Of a stretch of DNA of 64,000 nt, positions 9,340-17,357 are shown piece after piece; the stretch's first letter is position 1, and every line of letters begins with the position of its first letter. Source of the DNA: Dyadobacter sp. UC 10 (GTDB taxonomy: Bacteria; Bacteroidota; Bacteroidia; Cytophagales; Spirosomataceae). The translations under genes and the position numbers were made by a program. The stretch spans positions 4,770,501 through 4,834,500 of the forward strand of contig NZ_VSRN01000001.1 in the NCBI RefSeq assembly GCF_008369915.1, written 5' to 3'. The notes beneath the pieces are model-generated. The model was not told the origin of the DNA. It searched no databases and worked only from the letters and a program-made list of their open reading frames with translations.

Positions 9340-10608
9340 TCAGACATACACTTCTTTTTTCAAAACTCCCATTGTCTTTTTGAAAATACCGTCGACAAGC
9401 TTCATCGCCTTCTTCACCTTCGCCTGCGACTTCGCCGGGTTCTGGATCATATCGAGCACGGCAGGCGTAATGCGGGCTATATCTTCGGGTGTGTCGAGAT
9501 CAAAAAGCCATTCGCCCAGGCCTACATCTTTCCACATAAAACCCTTGCTGGTTTGCTCCTTAAACCGGCATACAATCGCGGGAATACCATTGGCAACGCA
9601 CATAATCGGCGAATGCATTTCAATGCCAAACAGCCCCGCCGAGCGAACATAGGTACTGATCGCTTCATCGGTAAGCCAGTAGGTGCTGCGCCACACCACT
9701 TTTTCCTTTACATCGTCGGGCAGCGGGTCGTAGAGCATTTCTTTTCCGATCCGCACCTGCGTTTCGTTTTCAGGCACGATCAGGACTTTTTTGTTGGTCT
9801 GCCTCACCACGGCAATAATCGCCTCGCGGATCGGCTTGTTGTCCTGCTCCTTCATTTTGTCATTATACGCCTCCTTCGCTTTATCTACCGCACGGTTTTT
9901 GCTTTTCAGCTCCCACCAGGGCGTAAAACGGTATTGCGGGATCACGCACACAAACTCACCGTCTTTCAGGTTGTGTTCTTTCAAAAATGCAATCGCGGGC
10001 GCGTCATTTCTCAGGTCTACCGCAAATGCCCCATCGGGCGAAAAGCCGGTTTCTTTGCAGGTCAGACCATTAGACCTGGCAAATTCGTAGGAAACCGAGT
10101 CACGGAAATAGCAGAACCTGGCCTGGTTCATGATCTCCATGTCGAGCGGGTCAAACTTCGCCGCCTGCTCCTGAAATACATAGCCGCCGGGAAAGGTAAT
10201 GCCGTAAATGCCGTACGGTTTGCCGGTCTGTTTGCGCCATAGGTCCATATCTTTTTTCGCCACCAGCGACGGCCCCGAGCCGTGCAGCATAAAGTCGCCT
10301 TCCTTTAATGCTTTCTGCTTTTCTTCGTCGGTTTTGATAATCTTAACCTTTGGAAATCTTTTCGCCAGCATTTCCTCCACGCCGTCGCCCACATCCGAAG
10401 GCCACAGCCGTACTTCCGCCTGTGGCATGTGTTTTTCCAAAAGCGTCAACACGCCCGGAGTATGCCCGATGTCGCCAATGTTGACCGTCTGCCAGGAAGA
10501 GCGCAGTATAATTACTTTTGCCGGGGCAGCCGCGGCACCCTCTATGGCGCCCATTACCAGGCCCATCAGCAGGGGCGTATCTCTTAAAAATTCTCGTCGG
10601 TTCATCAT
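9340..10608 (-). CDS. Tat-signal polysaccharide pyruvyl transferase-fold protein, copy 1
   Basis: Paralog of the next gene downstream, sharing the blocks SWQTVNIGDIGHTPG, GDFMLHGSG, GIYGITFPGG, SPDGAFAVDLRND and GIEMHSPIMCVANGIPAIV. The N-terminus MNRREFLRDTPLLMG is a compact Tat signal ending in Ala-rich sequence. Membership in PF04230 is clear from fold motifs, but the periplasmic location and the degradative setting make a classical PEP-dependent transferase doubtful. It follows the alginate-lyase-fold gene by 20 bases and should be on the same transcript. The tandem copies have diverged through their central parts, so they are not a recent duplication. Confidence 0.85.
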   Translation of the reverse strand: MMNRREFLRDTPLLMGLVMGAIEGAAAAPAKVIILRSSWQTVNIGDIGHTPGVLTLLEKHMPQAEVRLWPSDVGDGVEEMLAKRFPKVKIIKTDEEKQKALKEGDFMLHGSGPSLVAKKDMDLWRKQTGKPYGIYGITFPGGYVFQEQAAKFDPLDMEIMNQARFCYFRDSVSYEFARSNGLTCKETGFSPDGAFAVDLRNDAPAIAFLKEHNLKDGEFVCVIPQYRFTPWWELKSKNRAVDKAKEAYNDKMKEQDNKPIREAIIAVVRQTNKKVLIVPENETQVRIGKEMLYDPLPDDVKEKVVWRSTYWLTDEAISTYVRSAGLFGIEMHSPIMCVANGIPAIVCRFKEQTSKGFMWKDVGLGEWLFDLDTPEDIARITPAVLDMIQNPAKSQAKVKKAMKLVDGIFKKTMGVLKKEVYV

Positions 10609-10628
10609 GGTTTTAGCAGGTTTTGGGG

Positions 10629-11831
10629 TTAAGGTCGCGGCCAGTACAGGTAGTCGGTGGATTGTGCCGGCACTTCTTTCCAGATCGACGGATTTACACG
10701 GGCAAATTCAGAATCCGGCCACGCTTTGGCAGCCCATTGATATACTTCCAGCACGCCACGACCGAGCGGCTGGCCTTTGGCAATGTTCTTCCATGGCCAT
10801 TCTTTTTGGTAAGTCACATAGGGATACAAAAAGGAAAAGGCGAGGTTGAGACTTTTCTCATCCGTGCTTTTGAAATTCCAGAGGTCTCCGCCGACGATTT
10901 CCGCGCAGCGCGCCAGGTAGCTAAATGCCTGTAAACCATAAATGGAGTAATGCAGCGAGCGCTCACGCTTGTACTCGCGCGGCATGCTGCCGTCTGGCTC
11001 TATCTGCTGGGCGATCTGTTTTTTTGCCAGTTCGATCATTGGTTTTGCTTTTTCAAATTCCCCATTGTAAATGGAAAACGCGGCTACCTGAGCGGCATAC
11101 CAGCTTCCGTGATTGTTGCCGGCTTTGGCTTCGATCTTCCCCATGTCGCTTTCCAGCAGCCAGTCGCGGTACTCGGCAAACCATTTTTTCAAGGCCTTGT
11201 TATCCTCTGGCGTCCAGCTTTTGGACAATGCAAGAATCTTCACATGGTCGACCATCCGGATCAGCGCAACGCTGAAAATGATCCCGATCGGCATGCCGTC
11301 GTGCACGCCGGGCAGGGCAGAAGCATTGTTCAAATTTGGGTTCATGCGGGTTTCCGGATCCAGAAACCAAACACGCAGCAACTCGGCAGCCTTTTTCGCA
11401 TACTTTTCATCCTTTGTGTAAAACCAGGCAAGCGAAAGCTCATTCACGCGCGACAAAGTGGTGTTATACCGGCTCAGGTCGTAGCGGTCACCGTCGGCTT
11501 CGGGGTTGGTAACACCGTCCTTGCGGATATAGGGCATTCCATTTGGTGTTTTGGGATTGGGAAATGCCAGTTTGCCGATCGCGAAAAAGTCATGCTTGTT
11601 TCCCGAAGGCGGCATGTCGCCATCGACTACCCGAAGCGGTTTTTCCTTCCATATTTTATCGGCTTTTTCGATTAGTTTTTTTCGGGGTAAGTCAATGTCT
11701 TTCCCAGCGTCCCGTACCTTTTTCATTGCTTCAAAATCAATGGATACCAGCGGCGTTTCGGGCGTTTGGGCGATTGTTTTTACTGCAAAAAGACAAAGTA
11801 ATGCAGTGCAAAATGTAAGTATCGGTTTCAT
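10629..11831 (-). CDS. Alginate lyase superfamily protein (PL5/PL38-like)
   Basis: A predicted secreted polysaccharide lyase of 400 aa that would cut uronic-acid-containing chains by beta-elimination. The signal peptide ends near TIAQ (residue 22). The alpha/alpha-toroid domain (PF05426) shows RYNTTLSRVNELSLAWFYT (121-139), FLDPETRMNPNL, and the catalytic-type NNHGSWY (239-245). SLHYSIYGLQAFSYLA follows near the C-terminus. The frame is open further upstream, but the ATG at 11831 is chosen because it begins the signal peptide. Its ATG also overlaps the TGA of the upstream heparinase-like gene (ATGA), which implies translational coupling. Substrate may be alginate, glucuronan or a related polymer. 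Confidence 0.88.
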   Translation of the reverse strand: MKPILTFCTALLCLFAVKTIAQTPETPLVSIDFEAMKKVRDAGKDIDLPRKKLIEKADKIWKEKPLRVVDGDMPPSGNKHDFFAIGKLAFPNPKTPNGMPYIRKDGVTNPEADGDRYDLSRYNTTLSRVNELSLAWFYTKDEKYAKKAAELLRVWFLDPETRMNPNLNNASALPGVHDGMPIGIIFSVALIRMVDHVKILALSKSWTPEDNKALKKWFAEYRDWLLESDMGKIEAKAGNNHGSWYAAQVAAFSIYNGEFEKAKPMIELAKKQIAQQIEPDGSMPREYKRERSLHYSIYGLQAFSYLARCAEIVGGDLWNFKSTDEKSLNLAFSFLYPYVTYQKEWPWKNIAKGQPLGRGVLEVYQWAAKAWPDSEFARVNPSIWKEVPAQSTDYLYWPRP

Positions 11832-13738
11832 GGCTGGTAGGTGAGCGTGACTTTTCCTTTTCTGTTCTTTTCTTTTAAAACAATGGCCAGTCGGGTGTAC
11901 GGCGTGCCGCCTTCGCTGATTTCTTCCTGGGTCACATCGTACGGTAATCCACCCGTGTCGACGGTCAATGTGGCCTGTCTGCCGCCGATCGCGAGCAGCC
12001 ATTTTCCCGGTGAGGCGGCGGTGATTTTCGCCCGGGTAATGCAGGCAGTCTGGAAGTTCTCGGGTTGTGAAAACTCAAAAACATCCTCCACCGCCAGGGG
12101 GCCGGATGCGGCGCGGCTGTACGTAAAATGTCTTTCCAGTTTCGAAAGGGTAGGAGCATCATAGGTCGATGCGAGATCCAGAACCAACATATCTTTTTCC
12201 TCACTGAAATCGGAACGCAATACTTTGGCCTGCGCTTCGGGACCAACTTTTTGCTGCTGACCGGCGACCAGCGGCAAGGGGTGACCGTATGAAGCATTTG
12301 ACTTATAAGTATACCGAAACTCAGCCTGGAAAATATTGGCGGTATACGGAATACTGCCCGGATCGCCCGCCAGGATATCTTTTCCCAAAACCACCGAGTA
12401 CGAACCCACATCATTATGGTTGTGATGCTCGGCATTATTGCCGCCTTTCAGCACGGCGGCCAATGCATTGTTCGACTTTGGGCGCACAACCAGAATGCCC
12501 GATTTATCAAAAAATGATCTTAGCGGATTTTCATTTTTTCGCTGCGCATTTTTAACAATACCCCCCGCGTCGGTCGAATTGGGAAAGACCATAAAAACAT
12601 CCATCCGGTTGTTGTTCACCCGGCCGGTCAGCCTGATTTTTTCATAATCCGAAAGTCCCAGGTTCAGGCTGCGGGTAAGGTAGTTCATCAGGCTCGAATC
12701 GGGCGCGCTGCCGGTCTTACTATCCGAAATCGCTGGGAAAACGCCATTGATCACTTCCAGCTTCGGAATATACTGCGCAATCTCCCGCACTTTCGGGATA
12801 TTGAATAAGTCGATCTTGCCGCGCGTTGCCTGCCAGAGATTTTCGCGCAGCATCGCATAATGTCCGAAACCGTAATTGAAATAGGTCACACCCTCGGAGC
12901 AGTATCCATCGTCGCCAAAACCAGCCAGTGTATTTTTCGAATATTCCTCCCCGATCCAGGCGTACAGTGCCCTTTCTTTTTTATCCGGAATTACTGTTAG
13001 TGCAGCACCGATTACACCCGACAGGCATACGGCGTTCCAGTTGTTGGTACCGGTCAGCCAGCTGTGATATTGCGTATCCTGTTTTTCGAAAATCCGTTTT
13101 AATGGATCAAAAACACGCATATACAAAGCCTGCACCGCCTCTTTCCGAAGTTCTGGATTCAGTTGGTCGCCCAGCAGAAACAAGGTTTGTGCAATGGTAT
13201 GGGCATATAATGCGGAGGTCAGGTCAATAGTATACTGCTTTCCATTGTAGTTGATAAAATCGTAATCGATACGCGGCGAAACCCAGGATTTTTGCCGGAT
13301 AATATCACGCAGGCCAGCTTCCGTTTGCTGCAGATATTTTCCATTGTTTTCCAGGCATTCCGCGAGGGTTACCATCGACAATCCTTTGGCGCGGTTTCGC
13401 ATCATGGTAAGTCCTTTGGCCGAGGACGAGGCACTGCCGTCGGAGAGGGAGAAGTAATCGGCCTTGCTGAATTCGGGGAAAGTGAATGTTTCCATTTCTT
13501 TCAAAAAAGCATCGTAGCCGCCCGATTTGCGCAGCTTATCCCAATTCTGCCGCTTTGATATGGGCTCTCCAAAGCCCGAAGGCTGGTCGGTTAACTGGCC
13601 CGCGATTTCTGCCACGCGTTTCTGGTCGATCGGGCGGAGTGGGATGGCATCGTGCTGCGCCCATGCTGCCAGCGGAAATGTCAGAGATACCAGGCCCGCG
13701 ATCCAGCTTTTAAAAATGTATTTTAGTTTAAATGTCAT
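11828..13738 (-). CDS. Heparinase II/III family protein, copy 2
   Basis: Predicted secreted polysaccharide lyase or hydrolase of about 636 aa with an N-terminal alpha/alpha-toroid and a C-terminal beta-sandwich (PF07940). Features seen: a signal peptide ending in AAWAQ, TNNWNAVCLSGV, GYCSEGVTYFNYGFGHY (toroid catalytic region with Tyr), and the sandwich motif AEHHNHNDVGSY followed by AGDPGSIPYT. The ATG at 13738 is preferred over 13765 because it leaves 4 bases after the upstream stop and starts with basic residues before the hydrophobic core. It is a diverged tandem paralog of the next gene upstream, and its stop overlaps the start of the lyase downstream. Confidence 0.9.
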   Translation of the reverse strand: MTFKLKYIFKSWIAGLVSLTFPLAAWAQHDAIPLRPIDQKRVAEIAGQLTDQPSGFGEPISKRQNWDKLRKSGGYDAFLKEMETFTFPEFSKADYFSLSDGSASSSAKGLTMMRNRAKGLSMVTLAECLENNGKYLQQTEAGLRDIIRQKSWVSPRIDYDFINYNGKQYTIDLTSALYAHTIAQTLFLLGDQLNPELRKEAVQALYMRVFDPLKRIFEKQDTQYHSWLTGTNNWNAVCLSGVIGAALTVIPDKKERALYAWIGEEYSKNTLAGFGDDGYCSEGVTYFNYGFGHYAMLRENLWQATRGKIDLFNIPKVREIAQYIPKLEVINGVFPAISDSKTGSAPDSSLMNYLTRSLNLGLSDYEKIRLTGRVNNNRMDVFMVFPNSTDAGGIVKNAQRKNENPLRSFFDKSGILVVRPKSNNALAAVLKGGNNAEHHNHNDVGSYSVVLGKDILAGDPGSIPYTANIFQAEFRYTYKSNASYGHPLPLVAGQQQKVGPEAQAKVLRSDFSEEKDMLVLDLASTYDAPTLSKLERHFTYSRAASGPLAVEDVFEFSQPENFQTACITRAKITAASPGKWLLAIGGRQATLTVDTGGLPYDVTQEEISEGGTPYTRLAIVLKEKNRKGKVTLTYQP

Positions 13739-13742
13739 ATGC

Positions 13743-15632
13743 TTATGGATTAGTGACCGGTGCATACCGGATAGATACCGTCGCAGTTCTGACAGGCGCT
13801 TTCAGCCGCACCGCCAGCCTGGTATAAGGTTCTCCTTTTTCTTCGCTGATCTCTTCATTTTCAATGTCATAGGGAATACCATTTGTGTCAATGGTAACCT
13901 GGATCTTTTCTTTTCCATTGGTTAGCAGGATACGGTTTTCGCCATTTTTCTCCCATGTACTGCGGGTCACAATCGGTGTTTCAAACCGCTGCGGTGTGTC
14001 GAAAACGATCTCATCACTCACGTTAAGCTCATTATTTTTTCCGCGCAAATAGGTGAATTCACGTTTCAGTGATTGAAGTCCGGGTACTTCATAGGCAGAG
14101 GTAAGATCCATCAGCATCACATCTTTTTCATTGGAGAACTTTGTTGAAACAATCTCCGCATGCGCCTCTCTGCCTGTGCGTTGCTGCGTACCCGCCACCA
14201 GCGGCACGGGGTGACCGTACGAACCGAGCGATTTGTAGGTGTAGCGCTCGTCGCTGAATGTTTTGGCAGTGTAAGGAATTGCGCCGGGGTCGCCCATGAT
14301 GAGTTCGCTGCCTGCGGCAATGGTGTAGGAGCCAACGTCGTTGTGATTATGGTGCTCATTATTCCGGCCGCCTTTCAATGCCGCCCCGAGGCCACCTCTG
14401 TCCCCCGGTCTCACCGTAAGTATTCCGGCAGCGTCGAAATAGGAACGCAATGGAGCCGCATATTCGCCGGCTTTGCTGCCGCCCGTTTTGGCCGATGCTG
14501 TATTCGGGAATTCGTACATCACGTCCGCAACCAGATCGAGCGTGGTAGGTTCGGATTTGGTCTGGTCGTAACGCCCGGCGTCAATACCGAGGTTTTTAGC
14601 CGCGTACCACACGATATTCCGTGAAGGTTTGATGCCCGATTTGCAGTCCGCGATCGCAGGGTACGTATCGTTGATGATCTCCGAGTGTATCGGGAATGCT
14701 GCGATTCTGGCCATTTTAGGAGTATCAAAAAAATCGAGCTTTCCTTTTGTCGCTACAAATACGATCTCACGCAAGCTGACAAATCTTCCAAAACCATAAT
14801 TGTAATAGCTGATCCCTTCCGTACAGTAGCCGTCGCTCAGAAATCCTGCTACGAAATTCTGGTGGTAGCGCTCGGCGATGGCCACAAATTGCGCCCGTTC
14901 TTTTTTGCCTGGAAGGATGGTCAATGCGGTTCCGGCAATGCCCGAGAGGCACACTGCGTTCCAGTTGTTGGTACTTTTCAGCCAGCCGTGATCCGCATTT
15001 TTACCGTCAATCGTAGCCAAAATAGGTTCGAACATGCGTTTGCGGATCGTTAGGTTAATCTGTTCGCGGGTTTTTGCATTCAGCTTGTCGTCCAGCAAAT
15101 ACATCGCCTGCGCAATGTTCTGGGCATATTGCGCACAAGCAAGCTCGACCAGGCTCTGGTGGTTTCTTTCCAGGAAATTGCGTGGATTAACCCATGTTTT
15201 TTGCGTCAAAAGCCCGGCGAGCACTTCCTCAATTTTCAGCATATAAGTGCCCTTATTTTCCAGGCATTCCGCCCAGGTAAGTTTGATCAGCCACCGCAGC
15301 CGCTCACCCATCAGGTCTTTGCCCGCCTGCGAATCGCCGTGGGTGAACATCCGCATGTACCGGGTTTCGTCAAACGGAGGAAAAGGCTTATCGAGATACG
15401 CTTTTGCCTCTCGTTTGACTTTTTCAAAACGCCCGCTGTTCGCCAGCTCGTCCCAGGCTTTACGGTTCTTGTATGTTTCCCCAAAGCCGCGGGGCGTATC
15501 AGGCAGCATCGCCGCGATCTCGCTTACCCGTTTCATATCGAGCGGTTCTACCTGCACGACGGGCGTCGTGTAATCTTCCGTTTGTGCCTGCGCCACGGAG
15601 CAGAGGAGGAATAGGATTAGTAGTTTTTTCAT
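13743..15632 (-). CDS. Heparinase II/III family protein, copy 1
   Basis: First of two tandem heparinase II/III-like proteins, about 629 aa. The signal peptide is MKKLLILFLLCSVAQAQ. Matching landmarks are RGFGETYKNRKAW, STNNWNAVCLSGIAGTAL, YCTEGISYYNYGFGRF and NEHHNHNDVGSYTI with MGDPGAIPYT. The ATG at 15632 is chosen because it starts the signal peptide; 15662 would add an atypical extension and overlap susD. It lies 23 bases after the SusD stop and 4 bases before its paralog. Two diverged copies suggest two linkage types or sequential action on one uronic-acid glycan. The family has many specificities, so none is assigned. Confidence 0.9.
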   Translation of the reverse strand: MKKLLILFLLCSVAQAQTEDYTTPVVQVEPLDMKRVSEIAAMLPDTPRGFGETYKNRKAWDELANSGRFEKVKREAKAYLDKPFPPFDETRYMRMFTHGDSQAGKDLMGERLRWLIKLTWAECLENKGTYMLKIEEVLAGLLTQKTWVNPRNFLERNHQSLVELACAQYAQNIAQAMYLLDDKLNAKTREQINLTIRKRMFEPILATIDGKNADHGWLKSTNNWNAVCLSGIAGTALTILPGKKERAQFVAIAERYHQNFVAGFLSDGYCTEGISYYNYGFGRFVSLREIVFVATKGKLDFFDTPKMARIAAFPIHSEIINDTYPAIADCKSGIKPSRNIVWYAAKNLGIDAGRYDQTKSEPTTLDLVADVMYEFPNTASAKTGGSKAGEYAAPLRSYFDAAGILTVRPGDRGGLGAALKGGRNNEHHNHNDVGSYTIAAGSELIMGDPGAIPYTAKTFSDERYTYKSLGSYGHPVPLVAGTQQRTGREAHAEIVSTKFSNEKDVMLMDLTSAYEVPGLQSLKREFTYLRGKNNELNVSDEIVFDTPQRFETPIVTRSTWEKNGENRILLTNGKEKIQVTIDTNGIPYDIENEEISEEKGEPYTRLAVRLKAPVRTATVSIRYAPVTNP

Positions 15633-15655
15633 AGGGTTTAGGAATAGGTGCATGC

Positions 15656-17332
15656 TTACCACCCCGCATTCTGCGTCATATTCGGATTAGCGTCGATCTC
15701 GGAACTTGGAATGGGCCAGATCAGGAATTTTGGCGTCCAGGCTACGATGTTTGCAGGCTGCACGCGCCCGCCTCCCCAGGTATTGGTCGTCGCACTAAAT
15801 ACCGGCGCTGTTTTGTCCAATGTCGGGTAAAAGTCCTCGTAGCGGTATTGGATCATTGTTTTTTCGGTATCGAGGTATCTCATCCGCACCGAGTCGAACC
15901 AGCGATGACCTTCGCCCACGAGCTCCAATCCGCGCTCGTCGAAGATCTTTAACCTGAACTGTGCTTTGGATAGGCCGGTTTTGAGGTCGGCCGGAAAAGT
16001 GCGGACCGTCCCGTCGGCTTTCCGGGCTCTTTCACGCAGCTTGTTAAATGCCGCATAAGCCTCGGCGGTTGGACCATTGAGCTCATTCTCTGCCTCTGCT
16101 TTGATCAGAAATACCTCCGAAAGCCGGATCACAAAGAAGTCGTTCTCGTTGTTCCGGGCCTGGTATCCGCTTGGGTCAATGTACTTATTCAGATATGGGA
16201 ACTGCTCCGTGGTTTCTGTGGCTTTTCGTTTTTCAGGATACGTGATCCTGTCTGTGGTCAGGTTCTGGTTCTTGAAACGTGTTACGAAAGATACTTCCGT
16301 GCGGTAATCGCCCGCGTATTCACCCGTATTGTACTGGTCGTAAAACCAGGGCTGTACGCGCGCCGTACCTGCTCCCGCGCCATTGGTGACGTTGCCACAG
16401 ATGTTGTAACGGTTGGAAGGCTGGGTATAGTAAGCCAGTTCGGAACCGCGTGCGCCGGCACTGGCGGCGGTGGCGTCTCGCGTAAACTGGATCGCGAAAA
16501 TCACTTCCTGATAGGCATTTTTTTCCTGGCCTACATCAAAAAGGCTCGCATAGTTGCCCATCAGGCTGTACTGATTTGAGTTGATCACACTATCTGCATA
16601 GCTTTTTGCCAGCTGGTAATTGGCTACTGCCTGATCCGCCTTTCCCGACAAATCGTGGTGATTGGCATAAGTCAGATGCGCCAGCGCGAGCATGGCCTGG
16701 GCAGCACCTTTGGTTGCGTGGCCCGACTCCGCAGGAGCCTGCTGGCTGTAAGGCAGGAGGGTGGTGCTGGCTTTTTGAAAATCTTCCAGCAGCAGCGCAT
16801 ACACCTCTTCCAGGGTGTTTCTTTTTGGATAAAAATCAGAGTTACCTGTTACCGATTCGGTGTGAATGGGCACGCCTCCATGCATTCTGACCAGGTAAAA
16901 ATACGATAATGCGCGCATGAACTGCATTTCGCCAATGATCCGCGCCCTGAATGCCCCGGAGCCTACCGCACTTTTCTGTACCGTCTCAATCACGGCATTG
17001 GCGTGGTTGATCACACGGTAGAAACTCCTCCACGGTGTAATGAAATAGCCATTCGATGCGGAGACAGTCCTTTCATTGAATGCACGGTGGGTTGAGCTCG
17101 TACTCGCTACGTCGTCGCTGCCGAACATGATGCTGTACGTAAGGTTCGACTTAAAACAATCAAATGTGGGCAAAAGGGAGTAGCCTCCGTTGACCAGCGC
17201 CAGGACGTCCTGTTCCGACTTTACAAAAGTTTCAGCGATCGCTGAGGAATAGATCTGCTCTTCCAGACTGCAGCTCGAAACGCTCAGGCAAAAAAGGAGT
17301 GAACAGATGATGGATTTAAACTTCATTTTCAT
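15656..17332 (-). CDS. RagB/SusD family outer membrane lipoprotein (module B)
   Basis: SusD-like glycan-binding partner of the SusC upstream, about 558 aa. The N-terminus is a lipoprotein signal with lipobox VSSC, followed by SLEEQ. Family segments include QFMRALSYFYLVRMHGGVPI, RNTLEEVYALLLEDF, and C-terminal FDERGLELVGEGHRWFDSVR, ending in ANPNMTQNAGW. The open frame runs further upstream into the SusC gene. The start at 17332 (or 17326) is chosen because it begins the signal and leaves about 25 bases after the SusC stop. Confidence 0.94.
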   Translation of the reverse strand: MKMKFKSIICSLLFCLSVSSCSLEEQIYSSAIAETFVKSEQDVLALVNGGYSLLPTFDCFKSNLTYSIMFGSDDVASTSSTHRAFNERTVSASNGYFITPWRSFYRVINHANAVIETVQKSAVGSGAFRARIIGEMQFMRALSYFYLVRMHGGVPIHTESVTGNSDFYPKRNTLEEVYALLLEDFQKASTTLLPYSQQAPAESGHATKGAAQAMLALAHLTYANHHDLSGKADQAVANYQLAKSYADSVINSNQYSLMGNYASLFDVGQEKNAYQEVIFAIQFTRDATAASAGARGSELAYYTQPSNRYNICGNVTNGAGAGTARVQPWFYDQYNTGEYAGDYRTEVSFVTRFKNQNLTTDRITYPEKRKATETTEQFPYLNKYIDPSGYQARNNENDFFVIRLSEVFLIKAEAENELNGPTAEAYAAFNKLRERARKADGTVRTFPADLKTGLSKAQFRLKIFDERGLELVGEGHRWFDSVRMRYLDTEKTMIQYRYEDFYPTLDKTAPVFSATTNTWGGGRVQPANIVAWTPKFLIWPIPSSEIDANPNMTQNAGW

Positions 17333-17357
17333 ACCAATGATCGTTTGTTGCCGGATA

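Noticed and set aside
12289..14624. Plus-strand open frames inside the heparinase-like genes
   Set aside because: Antisense shadows with Arg/His-rich composition and no conserved motifs.
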